Shown here piece after piece: positions 7,340 to 14,497 of a stretch of DNA of 18,398 bases (positions are counted from its first letter, which is position 1; the number at the start of each line of letters is the position of its first letter). Made by a program: the position numbers and the translations under genes. The notes under the pieces were generated by a model. That model saw nothing but the letters and a program-made list of their open reading frames with translations. It was not told the DNA's origin and did not search any database. The stretch covers positions 4,106 to 22,503 of the forward strand of contig JAOZLQ010000015.1 of the NCBI GenBank assembly GCA_029934755.1, written 5' to 3'. This DNA is from Desulfuromusa sp. (GTDB taxonomy: Bacteria > Desulfobacterota > Desulfuromonadia > Desulfuromonadales > Geopsychrobacteraceae).

Positions 7340-8434
7340 ATGGAAAAAAACAATCGGCGTGATTTCCTTAAAAAAGCAACGGCAGCAACAGCCGTTGCTG
7401 CAACGGCAACAACGATTGGCGCTCCAGCCATTGTTCGAGCTGAGAAAACGTATAATTGGAAAATGGTCACCACTTGGCCTCCACATTTTCCACTTCTGGG
7501 TGAAGGTGCTGATAAACTGGCCGAAACAATCGGAATTATGTCTGGTGGACGTTTGAATGTTCAGGTCTATGGTGGAGGTGAACTGGTTCCACCATTGCAG
7601 GCGTTTGATGCGGTTAGTCAGGGGATGGTTCAAATGGGTCATGGTGCTGCTTATTACTGGGCAGGTAAAGCACCTGCAACTCAGTTCTTTGCTGCCGTTC
7701 CATTTGGTCTTAATGCTCAGGGGATGAATGCCTGGCTCTATACAGGCGGTGGTATGGAACTTTGGGATGAAGTTTATGGCAAGTTCAACTTGAAGCCGTT
7801 GCCTGCAGGGAATACCGGGGTGCAGATGGGGGGCTGGTTTAACCGTGAAATCAACAGCCTAGATGATTTCAAGGGGCTGAAAATGAGAATTCCTGGTTTG
7901 GGTGGCAAGGTTTTGGCCAAAGCAGGTGGAACCGCAGTTCTTTCTCCAGGAGGTGAACTCTACACTAATCTTGAACGTGGTGTTATTGATGCGACAGAAT
8001 GGGTTGGCCCTTATAATGATTATAAAATGGGCTTCTATAAGGTTGCCAAGTACTACTACTATCCAGGATGGCATGAGCCAGGGACAGTTCTTGAGTCTTT
8101 CGTCAACAAGAGTGCTTATGAGGCGTTACCGAAAGATCTTCAGGAGATTGTCACGAATGCGACGATCGCATCGAATATGTGGATGCTTTGTGAATCTGAA
8201 GCTAAGAACAACCTTTATCTTGATAAAATGGTCAAGGAAGAGGGGGTTATCCTTAAGAAATTCCCTGCTGATGTCATCAAGCAATTGAGAAAATATTCGG
8301 TAGAAGTCCTTGAAGAAATTGTTGCCAAAGATCCAATGAGCAAAAAAGTTTATGAGAGTTTCAGTAAGTTTCAGAAACAACAGCAAGCCTGGAGTAAAAT
8401 CTCAGAGGCTGCTTACTACGAGCTGTTTGATTGA
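7340..8434 (+). CDS. TRAP transporter substrate-binding protein, TakP-like, Tat-exported
   Basis: A periplasmic DctP-family solute receptor of 364 residues. The N-terminus has a twin-arginine signal (NRRDFLKKA, Arg6-Arg7) followed by an Ala/Thr-rich hydrophobic stretch ending at AIVRAE near residue 35. The body resembles the 2-oxoacid/lactate receptors TakP and TTHA0766: TWPPHFPLLGEGADKLAE, QMGHGAAYYWAGK, GNTGVQMGGWF, GLKMRIPGLGG, ATEWVGP. Gln162, Arg183 and Glu220-Trp221 fall at the spacing I recall for the TakP carboxylate- and cation-binding residues. AGGGAGG (7328-7334) precedes the ATG. No membrane subunits follow; a terminator does. The likely partners are the dctQ1-dctM1 pair on the opposite strand beyond the serine dehydratase gene. 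Pyruvate or a related 2-oxoacid is the favoured ligand, but lactate or another organic acid is possible. Confidence 0.9.
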   Translation: MEKNNRRDFLKKATAATAVAATATTIGAPAIVRAEKTYNWKMVTTWPPHFPLLGEGADKLAETIGIMSGGRLNVQVYGGGELVPPLQAFDAVSQGMVQMGHGAAYYWAGKAPATQFFAAVPFGLNAQGMNAWLYTGGGMELWDEVYGKFNLKPLPAGNTGVQMGGWFNREINSLDDFKGLKMRIPGLGGKVLAKAGGTAVLSPGGELYTNLERGVIDATEWVGPYNDYKMGFYKVAKYYYYPGWHEPGTVLESFVNKSAYEALPKDLQEIVTNATIASNMWMLCESEAKNNLYLDKMVKEEGVILKKFPADVIKQLRKYSVEVLEEIVAKDPMSKKVYESFSKFQKQQQAWSKISEAAYYELFD

Positions 8435-8458
8435 TTTTAAGTTGATCCGCTGTAGAAC

Positions 8459-8488
8459 AAAAAGCCCGCCTATCCGGTGGGCTTTTTT
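8459..8488 (+). terminator. Rho-independent terminator after dctP1
   Basis: GCCCGCC (8464-8470) pairs with GGTGGGC (8476-8482) around a five-base loop, with one G-T wobble. An A-tract lies before it and six T's after it. It begins 24 nt after the dctP1 stop, making that gene a single-gene unit. Confidence 0.9.
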
Positions 8489-8494
8489 CGTAAC

Positions 8495-8500
8495 TATAAT
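8495..8500 (+). promoter_or_regulatory. Possible -10 box for the L-serine dehydratase gene
   Basis: A perfect TATAAT lies just past the dctP1 terminator and 37 bp before the next ATG, giving a leader of about 30 nt. No -35 match is visible at 16-18 bp, so this is a weak call or an activator-dependent promoter. Confidence 0.35.
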
Positions 8501-8537
8501 TTAGTGCCGTTGTTACTGTTCATCAGGAGAATAAACT

Positions 8538-9752
8538 ATGGAATCGCTACGAGAACTCTACCGCATTGGTACCGGACCATCCAGCAGTCATACTATGGCT
8601 CCGCGCCAGGCCGCTTTGAGATTTCTGGAAAAATATCCTGATGCTACACATTATCGGGTGACCCTGTTCGGAAGTCTTGCCGCGACTGGCCGCGGTCATT
8701 TGACTGATAAAGCATTATTTGATGTCTTTAACGCCCATGAATCAAAGTTAGAGTTGTTATGGGTTCCAGAAAAGCAACTTCCCCTACATCCTAACGGTAT
8801 GCGTTTTGAGGCACTAACCACTTCTGGAACAGTACTGCACAGTTGGGAGGTTTATAGTGTTGGTGGTGGTGCTCTTCAGGATAGTGAACAGTTGGCGGCT
8901 CCCCCGTCTATCTATCCTTTAACAAATTTGGCAGACATCCTCAAATATTTAGAACGAAGTGGTGAATCGCTGTGGGAATATGCCTTTAACTATGAGGATG
9001 CCAGCTTCCCTGATTATCTTGAAAATGTCTGGGATGTGATGTCCACAGCAATCAGTCAGGGATTGGAACACGTCGGGATTCTCCCTGGGGGATTGGGATT
9101 GGGGCGTAAAGCACATACTTTTTATCGTAAATCGAGTTTGTATGGGGTTCACATGAAAGATAACGCCAGAATCTGGGCTTATGCGCTGGCTGTTTCTGAA
9201 GAGAATGCCAATGGTGGCATGATTGTGACTGCACCAACCTGTGGTGCCAGTGGAGTTCTGCCTGCGGTATTGCGCTATTTGAATGAAACGCTGGAGTGTT
9301 GTCATGAGGAGACTCTTCGAGCCTTGGCAACAGCTGGTCTGATCGGTAATCTGGTCAAGAAAAACGCGTCAATTTCCGGGGCTGAAGTTGGTTGTCAGGG
9401 GGAGATTGGTACGGCCTGTGCCATGGCGGCGGCGGCGGCAACACAACTTCACGGTGGAACGAATAAACAAATTGAATATGCCGCAGAGATGGGTCTGGAA
9501 CACCATCTTGGATTAACTTGTGATCCAGTCAATGGCCTGGTACAGATTCCTTGTATTGAGCGTAATGCCCATGCTGCGACCCGAGCCTTGAGTTGTTGTC
9601 ACTTTGCCCTGCTCTCTGGAGGGGAACACAAAATCAGCTTTGACGAGATTACCTTGGTGATGAATGAAACTGGTCATGCTTTGCCGTCATTGTATCGTGA
9701 AACATCCGCTGGTGGTATTGCTCAAGCTTATCGGCAACGAAAGTTGGATTGA
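8538..9752 (+). CDS. sdaA: Iron-sulfur L-serine dehydratase (L-serine ammonia-lyase), single chain
   Basis: Converts L-serine to pyruvate and ammonia with an oxygen-labile 4Fe-4S cluster. The 404-residue protein joins the beta domain (GTGPSSSHTMAPRQAA at 11-26) to the alpha domain (APTCGASG, GCQGEIGTACAMAAA, LTCDPVNGLVQIPCIERNA). Cys286, Cys328 and Cys339 have the 42- and 11-residue spacing of the three cluster ligands known in the Legionella enzyme. It is shorter than E. coli SdaA (454) and resembles the compact form of about 400 residues found in Bacteroides. The C-terminus (AGGIAQAYRQRKLD) has no cysteine, whereas the E. coli and Legionella enzymes end in or near one. AGGAG at 8525-8529 supports the ATG. 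It lies between dctP1 and the antiparallel dctQM1, which suggests a link between pyruvate production and the transporters. Its stop lies two bases from the convergent dctM1 stop. Confidence 0.94.
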   Translation: MESLRELYRIGTGPSSSHTMAPRQAALRFLEKYPDATHYRVTLFGSLAATGRGHLTDKALFDVFNAHESKLELLWVPEKQLPLHPNGMRFEALTTSGTVLHSWEVYSVGGGALQDSEQLAAPPSIYPLTNLADILKYLERSGESLWEYAFNYEDASFPDYLENVWDVMSTAISQGLEHVGILPGGLGLGRKAHTFYRKSSLYGVHMKDNARIWAYALAVSEENANGGMIVTAPTCGASGVLPAVLRYLNETLECCHEETLRALATAGLIGNLVKKNASISGAEVGCQGEIGTACAMAAAAATQLHGGTNKQIEYAAEMGLEHHLGLTCDPVNGLVQIPCIERNAHAATRALSCCHFALLSGGEHKISFDEITLVMNETGHALPSLYRETSAGGIAQAYRQRKLD

Positions 9753-9754
9753 GT

Positions 9755-11074
9755 CTATTTTGTCATATAATCAGGTAGCCAGGTCACAGTCTCAGGCCAG
9801 AAAACCACAACAAAAATACAGATGAGTTGAATTCCGACAAAAGGGATGATTCCCTTATAAATCTGTGTGGTGGTGATTTCCGGTGGAGCCACCCCTTTCA
9901 GGTAGAAGAGGCTGAAACCGAAAGGGGGTGTCAGAAATGAGGTCTGCAAGTTCATCGCGATCAGAATCCCAATCCAGAGCAGATCGATTCCCATCTGTTG
10001 GAAAATTGGAGCGACAACCGGAACGATAATAAAAGTGATTTCGATAAAGTCGATAAAGAATCCGGCAATAAAAATAACTATCATGACGATGAGCAGGAAG
10101 TGCCCCGGCTCCATTCCTGCGCCCAGAATAAGATTGGTGATGTAACGGTCTCCACCCATCCCCCGGAAAACCAGTCCAAATGTTGTTGCTCCGACAATTA
10201 GGATGAAAACCATGCAGGTCAGTGTTGTGGTGCCACGCATCACTTCACGTAAGACCTGTAGGCTGAATTTCTTTTGCCAGATGGTCAGGATAGTGGCTCC
10301 CATTGCACCGACTGCAGCCGCTTCCGTTGGTGAGGCGATTCCGGCAAAGATTGAACCAAGTACGGCAACGATCAGGAAAAAGGGGAGCAGAAAAGCTCTG
10401 ACGATTTTCCGATACATTCCTGATCTGCGAAACTCTGCAAGCTCTTCAGTTGGCATTGCTGGAGCCGCTTCCGGACGAAAAATTGCAACTAGAATAATCC
10501 AGAAAATATATAAACCAACGAGTATCAAGCCGGGAATAACAGCGCCAATAAACATATCACCGATGGGGACATTCAGAACGCTACCCAGCAGCACCAGAAC
10601 AATACTCGGTGGAATAATTTGTCCCAGAGTGCCAGATGCACAGATAGTTCCCGTAGAGAGCTCAGGAGAATAGCCACGTTTAAGCATTGTGGGTAGGGAC
10701 AGGAGTCCCATAGTGACAACTGTTGCGCCAACAATACCAGTTGAGGCCGCAAGGACGGCACCAACAACAATGACCGAAATAGCCAGGCCACCACGCATTT
10801 TGCCGAAGAGCATTGCCATCGTTTCCAGCAACTCTTCTGCTAAGCCGGATTTCTCAAACATCATCCCCATATAGACGAACAGTGGCACGGCGATCAACAC
10901 GTAGTTGGTCATCGTTCCCCAGATTCGTAAGGGAAGCAGTTGGAAAAATCCCATCCCAAAAGTAAAATAACCAAAGATCAGTGAAACTCCACCTAAGGTA
11001 AATGCTACCGGAAAGCCGAGTAACAAGACTGCAAAGACTGTAGCAAATAAAACCAGAGCCATATATTCAGGCAT
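9755..11074 (-). CDS. TRAP transporter large membrane subunit (DctM1)
   Basis: The 439-residue integral membrane protein is the ion-coupled translocation subunit of a TRAP uptake system, with about 12 hydrophobic segments. Family motifs include LLGFPVAFTLGG at the N-terminus, AASTGIVGATVVTMGLLSLPTML, ICASGTLGQIIPPSIVL, GIASPTEAAAVGA and MNLQTSFLTPPFGFSLFYLKGVAPPEI near the end. It starts inside the last codons of dctQ1 (8-bp overlap), so the two are coupled. GAGG about nine bases upstream is the likely ribosome site. It is clearly paralogous to DctM2 further downstream. The most likely receptor is DctP1, encoded on the other strand. No terminator separates it from the convergent serine dehydratase gene. 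Confidence 0.94.
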   Translation of the reverse strand: MPEYMALVLFATVFAVLLLGFPVAFTLGGVSLIFGYFTFGMGFFQLLPLRIWGTMTNYVLIAVPLFVYMGMMFEKSGLAEELLETMAMLFGKMRGGLAISVIVVGAVLAASTGIVGATVVTMGLLSLPTMLKRGYSPELSTGTICASGTLGQIIPPSIVLVLLGSVLNVPIGDMFIGAVIPGLILVGLYIFWIILVAIFRPEAAPAMPTEELAEFRRSGMYRKIVRAFLLPFFLIVAVLGSIFAGIASPTEAAAVGAMGATILTIWQKKFSLQVLREVMRGTTTLTCMVFILIVGATTFGLVFRGMGGDRYITNLILGAGMEPGHFLLIVMIVIFIAGFFIDFIEITFIIVPVVAPIFQQMGIDLLWIGILIAMNLQTSFLTPPFGFSLFYLKGVAPPEITTTQIYKGIIPFVGIQLICIFVVVFWPETVTWLPDYMTK

Positions 11075-11624
11075 GTTGCTGTTCCTCTTTCTTTTCTTCT
11101 ACCTCGATCTCTTCAAGCGGGCGGCCGATAACTGTGCAGAATGAGCGTAGAGTCAGGGCAATTCCCTGTAACAGAATCAGAGTAAAGCCTGCCGGGATCA
11201 TTGCTTTGAGAATATAACGGAAAGGGAGTCCTCCCGGATCAGGGCTGGTTTCCTGGATCATCCAACTCATACTGATAAAACCTTGGCAAGCCCAGATGAC
11301 CAGAATTGAAAAGGGGATCAGAAAGACAAGATTGCCGAATAAGTTAATCCATGCTTTTCCGCGTGGCGATAATTGGGTGTAGATGACATCAACCCGAACA
11401 TGACCATCGACCTTCAATGTATATGCAGCGGCAATGAGAAATAGAGTTGCAAAAATATGCCATTCAAGTTCCTGTACGCCAACACTGCTTTTGCGCAAAA
11501 AATAGCGGGTAAAGACGTCATAGCAGACAACTAAAACAAGCAGTGTGCTGAGCCAGGCAGTTGCATGGCCAATTTTGGTATTCAGTCCATCAATCATACG
11601 AACGATCATATGGATAGTTTTCAT
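11067..11624 (-). CDS. TRAP transporter small membrane subunit (DctQ1)
   Basis: A 185-residue four-helix membrane protein that pairs with DctM. Hallmarks are VGVQELEWHIFATLFLIAAAYTL, DGHVRVDVIY and the conserved PDPGGLPFRYILKAMIPAGF. It is close to DctQ2, which has QEMEWHLFSVVFLLGMSYTL and GDPGGLTHRYLIKAVIP at matching places. The C-terminus is highly acidic (EEIEVEEKKEE). I chose the ATG at 11624 because GGAG (11630-11633, reverse strand) is five bases upstream and the protein then matches DctQ2 in length; an in-frame ATG 22 codons earlier adds an unrelated polar stretch. The gene diverges from btsS, with about 240 bp between them that hold the BtsR-like repeat. A clear promoter for this direction was not found. 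Confidence 0.92.
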   Translation of the reverse strand: MKTIHMIVRMIDGLNTKIGHATAWLSTLLVLVVCYDVFTRYFLRKSSVGVQELEWHIFATLFLIAAAYTLKVDGHVRVDVIYTQLSPRGKAWINLFGNLVFLIPFSILVIWACQGFISMSWMIQETSPDPGGLPFRYILKAMIPAGFTLILLQGIALTLRSFCTVIGRPLEEIEVEEKKEEQQHA

Positions 11625-11768
11625 AGAATCTCCATTTGGAGAAGAAGGATTTAATGCATAGCAGAAAACGAAACCGTAATAGTCTGTCAACTTTCTTCCT
11701 GAGTCAATGATGAACTTATCGTTTTATATAGATTTTTAGGAAGTTTTCAGCAGCAGATCTTTGTCTGT

Positions 11769-11797
11769 GCCGCTGATTGAGTCATGCTGACCACTCA
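11769..11797 (+). promoter_or_regulatory. Candidate BtsR operator (direct repeat) upstream of btsS, between divergent genes
   Basis: GCCGCTGA (11769-11776) and ACCACTCA (11790-11797) form a direct repeat with 13 bp between copies, i.e. a 21-bp period or two helical turns. As I recall, E. coli BtsR binds ACC(G/A)CT(C/T)A repeated with a 13-bp spacer. The second copy is a perfect match and the first differs at positions 1 and 7. It points toward btsS and lies upstream of a -10-like box. A matching pair occurs upstream of dctP2. Confidence 0.7.
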
Positions 11798-11821
11798 ACA
11801 GAGAAATCTTTGCACAGTTTT

Positions 11822-11827
11822 TAAAAT
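11822..11827 (+). promoter_or_regulatory. Candidate -10 of an activator-dependent btsS promoter
   Basis: TAAAAT matches five of six TATAAT positions and starts 24 bp after the operator repeat. The expected -35 (CAGAGA) is poor, as is typical when a LytTR-type activator recruits polymerase. Transcription would start near 11834, which supports the ATG at 11867 as the real btsS start. Confidence 0.5.
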
Positions 11828-11866
11828 ATCATTATGCTGGTCGTGAATTTAATTCTAAGGATTTCT

Positions 11867-13564
11867 ATGACACTGGTATTTCAACTTCTTCAGCAAACGG
11901 CGGTAATTATTGTTATCGCATATCTGTTCAGTAAGTCTCCGGCGATGGATTATCTGTCGGGGGCAAGGCTACGACCGCGGCAGCTGCTGGTTCTGTACGT
12001 TGTTTTCACATTGTTTTCGATCCTAGGAACTTACACTGGATTGCCAATTCAGGGCGCTATTGCCAATACGCGAGCGATCGGTGCTGTTCTTGCCGGGTTG
12101 ATCGGGGGACCAGTATTAGGTCTGTCCGTTGGGCTTACAGCTGGGTTGCATCGTTTTTCTCTTGGCGGATTTACCGCCTTTTCCTGCGGCGTTTCGACAA
12201 CAGTTGAAGGATTAATTGGCGGGCTGGTCTATCTTTATTTGATTCGCCGTAAAAATCCGGAACAACTGTTTCATCCTTTGGTTGCATTTTCTGCGACGCT
12301 GGTTGCTGAAGTGCTGCAAATGACTATCATTCTGCTTTTGGCTCGCCCCTTTACCGACGCGGTTGCTTTGGTCAAGGTGATCGCTATGCCGATGATTTGT
12401 GCCAACTCTATCGGTGCTGCACTCTTTATTAGTATGGTACGGGATCAGAAACGGGTTCGGGATAAGGTAGGTGCCAGGTTTTCTTCCAAAGCTTTTACTG
12501 TTGCTGATCGAACTTTGGGAATTCTCAGCCGTGGGTTCAGTTCTGAAACAGCGCGGGAAATGGCTGAAGTTATTCGCGAGGAAACGGGAGTAGGTGCTGT
12601 TGCGATTACTGATCGTAAGGAAATTCTGGCGTTTTCCGGGATTGGGGATGATCATCATCACGCGGGAAATCCCGTTGTGACCAAATGGTCAAAGCAAGCA
12701 TTACGAGAGAATAGAGTTGTTTTTGTTAATGGTTACGATGAACATTTTCAATGTCCTCTTTCCAATAATTGTCCACTGGGTTCTGCGCTGGTGGTTCCCT
12801 TACAGATGGATCAGGAGGTGGTTGGGACTATCAGCCTTTATGAACCTAAAACTAAACTCTTCCTGAATATCAATCGTTCCTTCGGAGAAGGATTAGCGAC
12901 TATTTTTTCTCATCAATTATTGCGTTCCCGTTTTGAAGAGCAGAAGTCGCTATTGATCCAGTCGGAGTTGAAACTACTTCAGGCGCAGGTGAATCCACAC
13001 TTTTTATTCAATGCCTTAAATACCATTATGGCAATTATTCGCAAGGATGCAGATCAAGCGCGTGAATTATTGCTGCAATTATCCAACTTTTTCCGTACTA
13101 ACTTAAAACGCAATCGGGATATTGTGACTTTAGAGGAAGAATTGGCACACATCAGCTCTTATCTGGAGATAGAAAAGGCTCGTTTTGGTGAACGTTTGAG
13201 AGTTAATCAGGACATTGATTCTGCGCTTCTAGGTTTGCAAATCCCTGTTTTCACTTTGCAACCGTTGATAGAAAATGCCATCAAGCACGGGGTTGCAGAC
13301 TTGCTTGACCAGGGACAAATTTGGGTCAGGGCCTATCATCAAGACGGATTAGTGGTGATTGAAGTGGAAGATAATGCTGGAAATTACAGTAAGCCGAATG
13401 ATACTCAAGGGCTTGGGATGAGGTTAGTTGATCAACGGATAAAAAATATCTACGGTAGTGAATTTGGTCTGACGGTTGATTGTGAACCGCAGCAGAAAAC
13501 GCTAGTTCAGGTTAAATTCCCCTTGAATGAAGAGCTGGCGAATGATTCGTGTTTTAATCATTGA
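11867..13564 (+). CDS. btsS: LytS-type sensor histidine kinase, BtsS-like pyruvate sensor
   Basis: The 565 residues match E. coli BtsS (561) along the whole length from memory: an N-terminal multi-helix 5TMR-LYT receptor (about 1-200), a GAF domain (about 210-350) with AVAITDRKEILAFSGIGDDHH and the CPLSNNCPLGS cysteine pair, the kinase motif NPHFLFNALN with His378, and the ATPase domain (LQPLIENAIKHG, GLGMRLVDQRI). BtsS binds pyruvate on its periplasmic/membrane face. The four residues I recall as important there (Arg72, Arg99, Cys110, Ser113) correspond to Arg69, Arg96, Cys107 and Ser110 in ANTRAIGAV, GLHRFSLGG and SCGVS. The ATG at 11867 has TAAGGA five bases upstream; an in-frame ATG at 11834 falls at the predicted transcription start. 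It overlaps btsR by 23 bp. Subfamily identity is strong; the ligand here is inferred. Confidence 0.92.
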   Translation: MTLVFQLLQQTAVIIVIAYLFSKSPAMDYLSGARLRPRQLLVLYVVFTLFSILGTYTGLPIQGAIANTRAIGAVLAGLIGGPVLGLSVGLTAGLHRFSLGGFTAFSCGVSTTVEGLIGGLVYLYLIRRKNPEQLFHPLVAFSATLVAEVLQMTIILLLARPFTDAVALVKVIAMPMICANSIGAALFISMVRDQKRVRDKVGARFSSKAFTVADRTLGILSRGFSSETAREMAEVIREETGVGAVAITDRKEILAFSGIGDDHHHAGNPVVTKWSKQALRENRVVFVNGYDEHFQCPLSNNCPLGSALVVPLQMDQEVVGTISLYEPKTKLFLNINRSFGEGLATIFSHQLLRSRFEEQKSLLIQSELKLLQAQVNPHFLFNALNTIMAIIRKDADQARELLLQLSNFFRTNLKRNRDIVTLEEELAHISSYLEIEKARFGERLRVNQDIDSALLGLQIPVFTLQPLIENAIKHGVADLLDQGQIWVRAYHQDGLVVIEVEDNAGNYSKPNDTQGLGMRLVDQRIKNIYGSEFGLTVDCEPQQKTLVQVKFPLNEELANDSCFNH

Positions 13565-14252
13565 TGATGAACAACATGCTCGCGAGGAGCTTGAACATCT
13601 TGTCAGGGAAACGGGAGTGTTTGAGATTCTCGGTAGCTGTACCAATGCGATTGATGCACTGCGTCGAATTCGCACAGAAAAACCGGAACTGTTGTTTCTG
13701 GATATTGAAATGCCGGCACTTAACGGATTTGAGCTTCTCGCAATGATTGAAGACGAGTTAATGCCGCATGTCGTTTTTGTAACTGCTTATAATGAACATG
13801 CCCTGAAAGCGTTTGAAGAAAAGACTCTTGATTATTTGCTGAAACCAGTTTCTCCAGAGCGACTGTTGAAAACGGTCAATAAGGTCAGAGAAACAATTCG
13901 TCGTGGCGATCGACCTTGTTATCAGGTTGAATCTTTGCGTCATATTCCCTGTCAATTTGCAAACCGGGTTAAATTAATTCCTCCCTCAGCAGTTGAGTAC
14001 ATTTTTTCAGATGTGGCTGGTATTCATGTTGTGACTAGAGAAGGCCAATTTTTTACCGAGTTGACCCTGAAAGTTCTGGAAGAACGGACGCCGCTGTTGC
14101 GTTGTCAGCGACAGTATCTGGTTAATCCCGAAAGTATTGATGAAATAAAGTTGTTTGATAATGGCTTGGCCGAGATCAAAACTCTTATAGGGAATACCCT
14201 GCCGGTGAGTCGTCGTTACTTGCGCCAGCTAAAAGTTTATTTGCAGCTTTGA
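13542..14252 (+). CDS. btsR: LytTR-family response regulator, BtsR-like
   Basis: A 236-residue transcription regulator, nearly the length of E. coli BtsR (239). The receiver domain has the acidic pair Asp8-Asp9, phosphoacceptor Asp54 in LFLDIEMP, Thr81 and Lys101 in YLLKP. The C-terminal LytTR DNA-binding domain (about 130-235) carries GQFFTELTLKVLEERTPLL, CQRQYLVN and LPVSRRYLRQLK, which closely follow BtsR as I remember it. I chose the ATG at 13542 because the protein then begins MIRVLIIDDE like BtsR; an in-frame ATG five codons earlier is possible. The start lies inside the end of btsS, so the pair is translationally coupled. Likely targets are the direct repeats upstream of btsS and of dctP2. 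Confidence 0.93.
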   Translation: MIRVLIIDDEQHAREELEHLVRETGVFEILGSCTNAIDALRRIRTEKPELLFLDIEMPALNGFELLAMIEDELMPHVVFVTAYNEHALKAFEEKTLDYLLKPVSPERLLKTVNKVRETIRRGDRPCYQVESLRHIPCQFANRVKLIPPSAVEYIFSDVAGIHVVTREGQFFTELTLKVLEERTPLLRCQRQYLVNPESIDEIKLFDNGLAEIKTLIGNTLPVSRRYLRQLKVYLQL

Positions 14253-14283
14253 TGTGAGAAAACAGGCCAGGAAGTTTCTATTT

Positions 14284-14312
14284 ACCGCTTAGTTGGTCTA
14301 TGTGACCGCTGA
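14284..14312 (+). promoter_or_regulatory. Candidate BtsR operator (direct repeat) upstream of dctP2
   Basis: ACCGCTTA (14284-14291) and ACCGCTGA (14305-14312) form a direct repeat with a 13-bp spacer, the same geometry as the pair upstream of btsS. The first copy fits the remembered E. coli BtsR consensus ACC(G/A)CT(C/T)A exactly; the second differs at one position. The copies point toward dctP2 and begin 32 bp after the btsR stop. Confidence 0.78.
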
Positions 14313-14497
14313 CCAATTCCCTCCTTGGTATGTTATATAACTCTGGTTTAAATTTATAAAAACAATATTGAGCGTTTTTTTATTTCACTATTGACAACGT
14401 GCCGTAAACTGGGGTGATATCCTAAATCTATGACCGGAACAGTTAGGTCTTTCTGGTTGCCCCATAATCTCTAATCTATCTTGGACGGAGGAAAAGT
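14313..14497 (+). promoter_or_regulatory. dctP2 promoter and leader region
   Basis: A -10-like TATAAC (14336-14341) begins 23 bp after the operator, with a poor -35 (CCAATT) at 17 bp; this mirrors the btsS promoter. Transcription would start near 14348 and leave a leader of about 150 nt. A second candidate has TTGACA at 14391-14396 but only a weak -10. A 7-bp hairpin with one wobble (14433-14439 with 14451-14457) is present. GGAGGA at 14487-14492 is a strong ribosome site for dctP2. No riboswitch was recognised. Confidence 0.5.

Noticed and set aside
8446..8453. TCCGCTGT, a BtsR-like half-site after dctP1
   Set aside because: Two mismatches and no second copy 21 bp away on either side.
10203..10673. 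156-codon open frame on the + strand inside dctM1
   Set aside because: It is antisense to a well-matched membrane gene, has no ribosome site or recognisable domain, and its Ala/Ile/Thr-rich composition is what the reverse of a hydrophobic gene gives.
11834..11866. Upstream ATG adding 11 residues to btsS
   Set aside because: It lies at the predicted transcription start, has no ribosome site, and the extension is absent from E. coli BtsS as I remember it; the ATG at 11867 has TAAGGA at good spacing.
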